Shown: piece by piece, positions 56,130 to 64,000 of the stretch
How the letters are laid out: each line of letters begins with the position of its first letter
Position numbering within the stretch: the stretch's first letter is position 1
Made by a program: the position numbers and the translations under genes
Notes under the pieces: generated by a model
What the model saw: only the letters and a program-made list of their open reading frames with translations
Told to the model about the DNA's origin: nothing
Database searches by the model: none
Assembly (NCBI GenBank): GCA_030068075.1
Contig: CM057825.1
Location: 76,399,123 to 76,463,122 of the forward strand
Reading direction: 5' to 3'
DNA: 64,000 nt
Source of the DNA: Paguma larvata
Taxonomy: Eukaryota > Chordata > Mammalia > Carnivora > Viverridae

Positions 56130-56974
56130 CTTCACAGATCCATCAGTCCCCCCAAATACTGAAAGTTTTTGTAGAGCTACAAGAACTACAAGAAACCTAT
56201 AGTTTCTCTCATCGACTGAGTACCTGTGGTGTTCCAGGTACTGCACTGGTGACTATTCTTTTTCCTCATCACTGTGATAAATTTTCTCGGCCTATAAAAT
56301 CCACATTTCCCAGGACATTGAAGGAAAGGGAAGACAGGTTTGTTCCTTAGATGAAACTGACAAATGAGCCGACCCCGACCCACGAGAAGGGTACCGTTAG
56401 TGGCTTATGAGCACAAGAAAGAGGCAGTCAGTGACAGCAGCAGCAGGAGCCAACAGACCAGTGGGGCAGATCAAACTTCAAATCCCAACGCGCTGAAAAG
56501 CACGGGCAGAAACAGGTTCCTCTCCATTTAATGCATCGGCCACTTCCGGCTGCTGGACCACAATTCGGCAGAAGGAAAGCTCTGGGAACTTTTCCACAGA
56601 GCTGAGAAATGTCAACAGAGAAAGAAGGCTTGAAGAAAAGAGAGAGGTCACCACACAAGTTCCATCCAGCTCCCTGAAGGAGGGGCCCTGCCAGGAATCA
56701 GCGTGCCAAGCTGGAGCCAGCACTCCACAGGGCTTGAGGCTCAGGAGTTTTTCCCCCCGAATGACTCGGGGAAGAAAGGGAAAGAGGTACTGAAAAAAAA
56801 GGGTATCTGATAGCATTAAACCCTCTTATTCCATCGAGGACATGTTCATCCTATTACTCAGAACTCTGAGCAGGCATTTAGGGGAAAAGACATGGTCTGT
56901 GCTTAGGAGGTTAAAAAAAAATTTTTTTTTTTTTGAAAGATAAAGTTAAAGAAACCTTTCAGGTTTTTATTAAA
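56130..56974. other. unique, GC-richer stretch with retained CpGs
   Basis: No repeat recognised. About 13 CpGs fall in 56355-56775, more than in neighbouring DNA. Overlapping minus frames (76 and 112 codons) lack motifs. Confidence 0.5.
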
Positions 56975-57200
56975 CATCAATGTAACTATAACAACAACCA
57001 CTCACCAATTTACCTATTTTGTGCTAAGTACTATGCAACAAGTTTAATGTCCCAAAAGCCCAGTGCAGCAAATACCAGTTTCCCTACTTATTCAAGCGAA
57101 GAAACTGACGCTTGGAGAAGTTACTTTTTTGCCCAAGGTTACAGATTGACAGAGCCACCGTACATCTGAGGGACTCGGCAGCCTCGGCCTTTCATTTTCC
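56975..57200 (-). mobile_element. MIR SINE (ancient)
   Basis: Reverse MIR from 3' to 5': 'TTTTGTGCTAAGTACTATGC', 'CAGTTTCCCTACTTATTCAAG', 'GAAGAAACTGACGCTTGGAG', 'AAGTTAC..TTGCCCAAGGTTAC' and 'GACAGAGCCACC'. One of the longer copies. Confidence 0.85.
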
Positions 57201-57379
57201 TTTCAGTTCATCACATTAACTACCTTTAAATCATTAATAAAAGTGTTTTTGTTAGGGTCCTATGCCAGGCACTACAAACTGTGAACTTCTAATCAGTAAG
57301 GGAAAAAAAGGCAAATGACGCATCGAATACTGACAATCTGGCAGGCAGCACTAGCACCTGGAAGGTACTAGCACCAACC

Positions 57380-57500
57380 TTAAATCTGAAAGCCATGGGT
57401 TAGAGATCCAACCTACACTAGCAACAGGATTTGGGGCAAGTTACCTACATTCTCTAGGACTCGAATTTCTCATTTATAAAACCAAGGTAATAATGGCAAA
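57380..57500 (+). mobile_element. MIR SINE (ancient)
   Basis: 'AGCCATGGGTTAGAGATCC', 'CACTAGCAACAGGATTTGGGG', 'CAAGTTACCTACATTCTCTAGG', 'ACTCGAATTTCTCATTTATAAAA' follow MIR in sense orientation. It lies 180 bp from an inverted MIR. Confidence 0.78.
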
Positions 57501-57815
57501 AGCAGGGATTCACTCTGTAACACCATTCAGACAGATTCTAGTACTATGATCAGAGTCCACATCTAGAAGGAGATAGTGTGAGCTCTTAAGGAACTGCCAC
57601 CACTGTTCTTTTAGCACCAGCCAAATATGGTTAAGCACACATTTAAGACACTAGAAGGGCGAGATTACATAATGGGTCCCTAACTCCCACACGCTACTTG
57701 CCTCCCCCTTTCCCAGGGTTCTTCGGCCTGTTCTAACCCCAACTCTGCCCTATATGACTACACCTCCCCTCAAACAAAACTTTGAGAACTGAGGGCAGCC
57801 CCCCCTCTTTGACAA
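57501..57815. other. unique non-coding stretch
   Basis: Nothing recognised. Confidence 0.6.
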
Positions 57816-58015
57816 GAAAAACAACATCTATGGGGGCAGCCGCGTGGCTCGGTCAGTTAAGCGTCCAACTCTCCGTTTTGGCTCAGGTCTTCATCTCACA
57901 ATTCGTGGGATCTAGCCCTGCAACAGTCTCTGCACTGACAGCGTGGAGCCTGCTTGGGATTCTCCACCACCCCCCCTTCCCCTCTCATTAGCCCTCTCTT
58001 AAACAAAAAACAACA
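57816..58015 (+). mobile_element. CAN-SINE with TSD
   Basis: Element at about 57832-58003: GGGGGCAGCCGCGTGGCTCG head (diverged), CTCAGGTCTTCATCTCAC, GTGGGATCTAGCCCTGCAAC, GAGCCTGCTTGGGATTCTC, a C-rich rather than CT-rich part, short tail. AAAAACAACAT flanks both sides. Confidence 0.9.
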
Positions 58016-58495
58016 TTCTTTTATATAACATGAAACCCATGTTCTAGCATACTGGAACTAAAAACGATTTACCCCACTTTGCAGATGTTTTGTTTCACTG
58101 TGGGGAAAAGATATACAACGTAGGTTCACAAGAAACGCGAAATGACAAAGTTTCAGAGCTTGAAACAACAAAAGAAATTCTCAAATCCAGCCCCCTTCTG
58201 AGAACAGTCCCAAGAGAGAAGACTTGCTCAAAGTCTGTCTGGAGGCTCAAGTGTGACAGAATGTCCTAACCCTCAGGACAATTCTCACTTCTCTCCAGCC
58301 CCTCAGCTTCTGAGAGACAACTTAATGTATGATGTCATGTAACCTTAAGCACTTTACTAGATTATGCGCAGTTGTTAACATCCACCGACATCAGGATCAT
58401 TCCACTTAGTCAGAACCCCAAAGGAGGCAAATGAGATATCCAAAATCCCACCATGAACCACAAACTCATGGCCCAGAACCAGGAAGGAGACTCAG
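58016..58495. other. unique non-coding stretch
   Basis: Nothing recognised. Confidence 0.6.
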
Positions 58496-58640
58496 GTAGT
58501 ATTTAGTCCTGATTATCACTGAACAGTTTCCTGACCTCAAATCACTTTACTTCACCTGTTTCTACAAGAGGGAGAAAAGAGAGTTGGACTAGATGGTCTC
58601 CCAAGTCCCTCCCACATCCACAGCTCTTGAATTCTCCATC
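58496..58640 (+). mobile_element. MIR SINE, 3' variant
   Basis: 'TTTCCTGACCTCAAATCAC', 'TTCACCTGTTTCTACAAGAGG' and 'GTTGGACTAGATGGTCTCCC', 'AAGTCCCTCCCACATCC', 'CTCTTGAATTCT' match the MIR variant whose 3' part reads TGGACTAGATGATCTCTAAGG. Confidence 0.75.
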
Positions 58641-59523
58641 ACCTGCACATACAGTACACACAGAAATACCTAACACTTTCATGTTTTTTTAAAAATCACA
58701 AGACATCATTTAAGGAGAACCGTGTCAAAGCAAAGCCTGTGTTGGGGGCTTTCCACAGAGGTAAGCTTTGTGTTTTCCAAAGGCAAACAGTTCTCTTTCT
58801 CTAGAACAAGGACAGGATGTTGGGAACGTGAGTCATTCTGTTAACATTCTAGGTGCTGGTTAGCAAGAGGACAGGAATCAGACTGGCTTCCTAGAGAAGA
58901 CAGAAAACCCAGAAAAGCAGAAGCCTTGAATGTCAGAAGAGTCTTTGTTTCCCAAGCACTTCCTAATCCAGCCTTCAAGCCTCATTTTGACAACAACGAC
59001 GACAACAACAACAAAAAGTGGAAGAACTCCTTTCTAAAACCTCAGAGTCCACACATGCAACTAGATGCTGTGGACAAGGCAGCTTTCCAATGCTAGCAAG
59101 ACCACCAGCAATTTCTTCCTCATCTGTCCCAAAAACAGACTTTTTTTCCTCAGAAAATGCCAGAGTGCTAAAGCACCCTGCATCCACCATGCCCTTCAGA
59201 GGCAGGAAAAGTGAACAAAGACCAGTGAGAACCCCTGACAGGTGCAAAAAAAAAAAAATGGAAGAGAAAGAAGATGAGCAACAGCTGCAGTCGCCAGCCT
59301 CCGGCCCGTCCCAAGGAGGGCTCTCTGCTCATCCTGACCTTGCAGAACTTACCCCTCAGAGAAACACCAACACCAGTGCTCTCCATCTCACGTGGTTTTG
59401 GAACATATGTTACAACATGTCACATTCGACTGCCTTCTCTTTATACCAAAAATAATTAAATAAATAAATCTTAATATGTATATATGATATAGATTTATTT
59501 ATAAACATAAAAAATACAAATCT
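58641..59523. other. unique stretch with the window's longest open frame
   Basis: A 145-codon plus frame (59018-59455) starts just after a GAC/AAC triplet run (58985-59015). Its product has a Lys/Glu-rich stretch at about residues 75-90, partly from a 12-A run. The opposite strand is also partly open (58975-59247, 59168-59386). Nothing shows it is translated. An AT-rich tract follows at 59440-59515. Confidence 0.5.
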
Positions 59524-59600
59524 GGGACACCTGCGTAGCTCAGTTGGTAAGCTTCTGACTCTTGATTTTGGCTCAGGTCATGATCTCATAGTTCGTCTGC
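59524..59600 (+). mobile_element. CAN-SINE 5' half, truncated at an L1 junction
   Basis: GGGACACCTGCGTAGCTCAG head through TCAGGTCATGATCTCATAG and TTCGT, then it stops at about 59600 where L1 sequence begins. It has no B-box-like centre, CT tract or tail. Confidence 0.9.
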
Positions 59601-60270
59601 TGTGTAGATACACATCACATCTTTTTTACCTACTTATTGATGGGACATTCAGGTTGCTTCCCTATCTTGGCTATTGTAAGTAATGCTGCAATCAACATAG
59701 GGATGCATGTGTTTTTTCAAATTAATGGTTTTGTTTTCCTCGGGTAAATACCCAAAGTGTAATTGCTGGGTCATATGGTATTTCTATTTTTAATTTTTTT
59801 GAGGAACCTCCACACTGTTTTGCATAGTGGCTGTATGAATTTACATTCTCACCAACGGTGCATGAGGGTTCCCTTTTCTCCAAGTCCTCACCAATATTCG
59901 TTAATTCTTATCTTTTTCACATTAGCCATTCTGACAGGTGGGAGGTGGTATCTCATTGTGGTTTTGATTTGCATTTCCTTGATGATTAGTGATGTTGAGC
60001 ATCTTTATGGGTCTAGAGGCCGTCTGTAGGTCTTCTTTGGAAAAAATGTCTATTTAAGACCTCTGTCCATTTTTTAATTGGATTTGGGGGTTTAAGGTAT
60101 TGAATTGTAGGAGTTTTTTGTATTTTGGGGCTATTAACCCCTATCTGATATATCATTTGCAAACATCTTCTCCCATTAGTTGGCTGCCTTTAAATGTGTT
60201 GGTCTCTTTGCTGTAAAGCAGCTTTTTAGTTTGATTGAATTCATTTTAGTTCATCTGATTTTTACAATTC
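59601..60270 (-). mobile_element. L1 fragment, ORF2 3' region
   Basis: On the minus strand this reads as carnivore L1: phrases such as TTTACATTCTCACCAACGGTG and GGTATCTCATTGTGGTTTTG (shown on plus) are the reverse of the ORF2 3' part. It lacks its own 3'UTR and tail on the left, where a SINE fragment abuts, and its 5' part on the right. Quite well conserved but with stops. Right limit approximate. Confidence 0.9.
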
Positions 60271-60439
60271 TATTAGCAAAAGCCTTGTGGTATATTTGTT
60301 TTAGAAAAAACAATCACAAGGTGAAGGGAACTGTTCAGCTGAGACCAACACATAACTTGTCACTACTACACCCTGGGCAGAAAGCATGACAAAGCCAGAC
60401 AAAAAGTCAAAAAGAAACATGTAGTATCAGAAAATAAGG

Positions 60440-61310
60440 AAGAGCTTCCATAAAACAAATAAAGAAAACAATGAAGAGAACATGCTGAAAGGACGCAGGA
60501 GCCAAATGAAGAGCTTTCAATGGCCAAAACTGGAACAATTTGAATACTGTTGGATTAGAACCCAAAGAATAAAATAAATATCTGAGTCCATCTTGATATA
60601 AAGAATACCCTAAATAAAGGAGGGGTGGTAGAGAGACAAATCTTCCTCACAGAATTCCAAATGACCTATATTGATACTCCATCTCAAGGCAGTGGAGCCT
60701 AACTCTCCACTCCTGGGCTATGGGCTAGGCAGTAACTCCACTTCCTAAGACCGCAGTGTGCAAAGAAGCATGGGAGGGAGTGTGACAGAGTTCACAGTGG
60801 AGAAGCCTGGCAAACCTACTTCAGCCAGGTGAGCAAAGTCAACATCGACAATGACAACTCATGTTCACAGTGCTTGACATGACATGATGAGGTCTTCTTC
60901 CCACAAACCCATACCTTAGTCTAATCATCGGAGAAAAACATCAGAAATATCCCAACTGAGGGCCATTCCACAAAACATATGACCAGAGCCCTTCAAAACT
61001 CCCAAGGTCCTCAAAAACAAAGAAATTTTGAGAAACTGTCACAACCAAAAGGACCCTAAAAAGACATGATAACTAAATGTATACTATGGTATACTGGATA
61101 AGGTAGAAAACTAAGGAAATCTGAATCAAGTATGGATTTCAGCTAATAATAATGCATCACTATTGGTTCACTGACTGTGACAAACATACTATATAAGGTA
61201 GGGTGTTAATAACAGGGGAAATTGGGTACAAGTATATGGGCACTCTGGACTACTGTCCTAGTTTTTCTAAGAACTAAAATTGTTCTACAATAAGAAGAAA
61301 ACAAAAAAGA
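60440..61310 (+). mobile_element. old L1M 3'UTR relic
   Basis: 'GAGCCAAATGAAGAGC', 'ATTTTGAGAAACTGTCACAACC', 'AAAGGACCCTAAAAAGACATG', 'ATAACTAAATGTATACTATGG', and the end 'TATGGGCACTCTGGACTACTG', 'AAAATTGTTCTACAATAAGAAG' match an L1M(B/C)-type 3'UTR. It lies in opposite orientation to the L1 on its left. Confidence 0.78.
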
Positions 61311-62769
61311 GGAGAGAACAAGAAGGCAGTGTGTAAAAGTGAACTGAGGGAGGGATCTGGCCAGATTCACTTCAGCAGCAACTGCCTAGCTTCCCTCACC
61401 ACTATCTTCAGGGACTAGTAACCGACACCCAAGGTCTGGAAGGCAAGAACTCTGTTGGGGTCTGCATTTGCTTCTGTTAATAGCTGGACCCACACTCAGG
61501 AGGTAGTCGAGATCTTATTTGGTGGCCAGAAGTGAAAAGGACACTTCCTGCACTTTTCAAAGACAGAACAGATCCACAGACCTGCTCCCCAAAAACCCCA
61601 CTCAGAATTAAGGGCATCTGCTCGGGCTTCTCAGGCCCGCCCTCTGAATAAGAGCACACTCATTCACATCTCTGTGCTTTTGTTTCACCACTAGTTATAA
61701 ATGAGAATCAACTCTTAGCATTCGTGGGCTTCTAGAGGGATTAAACACAAAACTGAAACCACTTAGAAAGAGTTCTCTTTTTCTGTGTGCTTCTCTTTCC
61801 TGACAACGTCTCCAGTCCCGTGAATAGCTTAGGAAACCGAACGGACCACAGCAACCATTTCTTCAGCAAGCACCTGTCAAATCAATTTGAGGTTCAAAGG
61901 TAAGAGGGGAGCACCTGGAGAACTCCAAGGAGGGGGAGGAACATCCTGAGTGTATAACCTCCCCCCTGATCCGCCAACCTAACAAGCACACCCAAACCCA
62001 CAGGCCACCTGAAAATAAAAGTTCCAAGCGAGAACGTGGACGCTCCCGACATAGTCACGAGCTTGGTCTTTGATATCTTGTGCAGATTTAAGCTAACGCC
62101 TTTGCCTCCCAGCACTTCTCTTTCCTCTTTTGAGATCAAAAGGGAAGAAGCCCTCAAGCGTAACAGCCAGCCAGGATTTCCATTCAGCTCATCTACTAGG
62201 TGACAAGGTATCATGCTGGCTATAGAGAAACCGGTGGAACTGTATAGGCAGCTCATGTCAATTCATTTGGTGGAGGGAGGTGGGAGGCGTTCAACACGAA
62301 CTTTTAGGGAACTTTATCAGGACACACATATCTGTTTCTTTGCTAGGACACATTTCAATGCATGGTTTTTTCCTAACAACACTGAAAAACTCCACAGGGA
62401 CTTCTGTGAAATAATACTCCTTTTGAAAGTGATAAATTCCCCAAACTTCCGAAGCTGAAGTCCCCCACTCCATTCCTCACTGATGTCCGGAAGTGCAGTC
62501 ACGTCACGGGCCCAGACCTGCTGAAGAGCTGAAAGCAAAGAGTCCTCCAAGTCCATGCCTCCTGCGTAAGGAACCCGCCTCCCAGTGCAAGTTTCAATGC
62601 TTTCCCATCTAATTTTCTGGGGAACCGAGTCACAAAACACTTGCAGCCGAATAAAGGTTCAAGCCTTTTGCTGTCATTGTCTGCCCCATAATTCCTCCAT
62701 GGCTGTCGTTTGGGAGGGACAGACATGAAAAAAAAATTAGAGACAATGACAAAATCATCACAGTTAAAG
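61311..62769. other. unique 1.5 kb, CpG-retaining in part
   Basis: No repeat recognised. Minus-strand frames of 120 (61894-62256) and 107 codons (62317-62640) and a plus frame of 81 overlap. 62445-62645 keeps about eight CpGs including a TCACGTCA site at 62499-62506. Confidence 0.5.
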
Positions 62770-62987
62770 CAGTAGTTCTCCACTACAGGTGACTCTGCCC
62801 CCCAGGGCACACGGGCCTAGGTCTGCATTTTTGAGGGTCACAAGTGGGAGAAGGGAGGGCTACCCACTGGCACCTAGTGCGGACAGGCCAGAGACACCGC
62901 CAACATTCTACAATTCATAGGACAGCCCCCATAGCATAAGTTCTCTGGCCCAAAATGCCAAGCCAGTGTTGAGGTTAAAAAACCTTC
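62770..62987 (+). mobile_element. MER20 hAT-Charlie fossil
   Basis: CAGTAGTTCTCCACTACAGG start, then 'CTCTGCCCCCCAGGGCAC', 'CCACTGGCACCTAGTG', 'GACAGGCCAGAGACACCG', 'AACATTCTACAATTCATAGG', 'ACAGCCCCCATAGCATAAG', 'TCTCTGGCCCAAAATGCC' and GTGTTGAGGTTAAAAAACC. This is the MER20 order over nearly full length (about 218 bp). Inactive, non-autonomous. Confidence 0.92.
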
Positions 62988-62999
62988 TAAAGCCCTAAA

Positions 63000-63037
63000 A
63001 CAAAACAAAACAAAAAACAAAATAAAACAAAACCTTG
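63000..63037. repeat. CAAAA-type A-rich simple repeat
   Basis: About seven CAAAA or CAAAAA units, with a TAAAA variant, directly beyond the MER20. Confidence 0.88.
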
Positions 63038-63439
63038 AAAACTGCCTTTAAAAAAAAATCTGTGTAGGAAAAACAAGTTATACTAATTCCTCCTCGATCC
63101 TCTTTGCTGCTTCTCCCTTCCACCACTTGAAGTTTAAGCCTTGCTCTCAGGTCGTGTCTTCTGCCCTCTTCCCTTCCATCTCCCCATGACCCTGGTTTCT
63201 GATCCACTCTCCATCCATGGGCCATGTCCAGCCTCTGCACAAGAGGTCTACTTTTACAATCGATAACTTGCCATGATCGACCTCAAACTCACCTCATGGA
63301 GATAAAATTCATCATCAGGACCTTGAAGCCAACTCCTCGCTACCTGCCCTGTTTCAGTAAATGTCACGCCACTTTCCCCACAGCCCAGGTACAACCCGGA
63401 AAGAGCCACTTTTCACTCTATTCCTCCCCGCCTATCCAT
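63038..63439. other. unique non-coding stretch
   Basis: Pyrimidine-rich in part; nothing recognised with confidence. Confidence 0.5.
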
Positions 63440-63530
63440 ACATACACAGTTGCTCAGCACTGCATATCCAAGACCTAGCACTTTGCCTACCACATAGAAT
63501 TCATGCAAATATCTATTGAATGAAGCAACG
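63440..63530 (+). mobile_element. L2 LINE 3' end (ancient)
   Basis: 'AAGACCTAGCACTTTGCCTACC', 'ACATAGAATTCATGCAAATATC', 'TATTGAATGAA' follow the L2 end (CCTAGCACAGTGCCTGGCACATAGTAGG..AATATTTGTTGAATGAA). Confidence 0.65.
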
Positions 63531-63935
63531 CACTATTAAAAACAGTCATTTTTTTTACTCCCTCATCTCCCACTGTCCAAATCAAATCAACTGCAAAGAA
63601 TCATGAATTCCACCCCAAGATGTAAAAGGCGCACAATTTAAAGGTTCTGCCAAAGAAAAGTCAAAGCAACCCCATACAAACGTCAAACCCATCTTCTTCT
63701 AGAATAATCCCCATTTTGACACTACTTCCACCTGCCCGCCCCCCAAAAACATTCAACAAACTATCAGATTCTTCGACTCCGAACTGGACACTGGCATTTG
63801 GGATTCACGGTTTCCAAGTTACGTTTCGAACCTCTTGTCTCCTACTTGGTCTTCAGTACTTCAAAGATAACATTTAATAAGGTCCACCCACCCATGCCCA
63901 CAATCATCAGCATCTATTAAAAAGACACATAATCA
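63531..63935. other. unique non-coding stretch
   Basis: Nothing recognised. Confidence 0.6.
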
Positions 63936-64000
63936 GGGGCACCTAGCTGGCTCAGTTGGTTGAGCATCCAACTTTGGCTCAAGTCATGATCTAAAGGTTC
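63936..64000 (+). mobile_element. CAN-SINE cut by window end
   Basis: GGGGCACCTAGCTGGCTCAG head through TCAAGTCATGATCTAAAGG; the element continues past the window. Confidence 0.93.

Overview
This window is mammalian nuclear DNA from a carnivore, almost certainly a cat-family (felid/feliform) genome. The diagnostic feature is about 30 copies, on both strands, of the carnivore tRNA-Lys-derived SINE (CAN-SINE, felid SINEC_Fc type). These have a 5' head of the form GGGGCGCCTGGGTGGCTCAG, a B-box-like GTTCGAGCCCC, a CT-rich segment, an AATAAA-like motif and an A-rich tail. Nearly all are within the usual size of about 200 bp and many have clean target-site duplications (TSDs). Carnivore L1 fragments and ancient mammalian fossils (MIR, L2, MER5A/MER20-type hAT elements, an MLT1 LTR) complete the picture.

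I find no protein-coding gene, exon, rRNA, functional tRNA or CRISPR array that the sequence supports. Open frames are short (145 codons at most), overlap on both strands, often run through SINEs or microsatellites, and show no recognisable domain. The window is best read as intergenic or deep intronic DNA.

Layout: 1-4.7 kb holds an L2 end, a SINE, a MIR, a cluster of three hAT-type fossils (one with a SINE nested in it) and a long GGAA/GGAT microsatellite. 4.7-11.4 kb is mostly unique, with a MER5-like element, a solo MLT1 LTR and a short L2 end. 11.9-14.7 kb is a repeat-poor, AT-rich block that contains a patch of retained CpGs and is the best candidate here for conserved regulatory DNA. 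15-28 kb is SINE-dense, with an L2 relic, MER5A copies (one split by a SINE), a young 5'-truncated L1 and several microsatellites. 28-33 kb is mostly unique. 33-39.5 kb holds SINEs, an L1M relic split by a SINE, a roughly 103-bp direct local duplication and an 18-bp-arm inverted repeat beside a SINE. 39.5-46.5 kb has no SINE but has MIRs and two L1 3' ends. 46.5-48.5 kb holds three SINEs, one with an unexpected A-rich leader inside its TSDs. 48.5-54.6 kb is again SINE-free. 54.6-60 kb holds SINEs, MIRs and an L1 joined to a truncated SINE. 60-64 kb holds an L1M 3'UTR relic, unique sequence, a MER20 and a SINE cut by the window end.

There is no operon-like cooperation to describe. What can be read is insertion history: SINEs inside hAT fossils and inside L1M give relative ages. 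No novel genetic system was found. The observations most worth checking are the local duplication at 37.9/39.1 kb, the composite SINE at 48.2-48.5 kb, the SINE-L1 junction at 59.6 kb, the twice-truncated SINE piece at 28.0 kb, and CpG-retaining unique patches at 12.65, 29.0, 56.4 and 62.5 kb. All family names are from memory of consensus sequences; no alignment was run.
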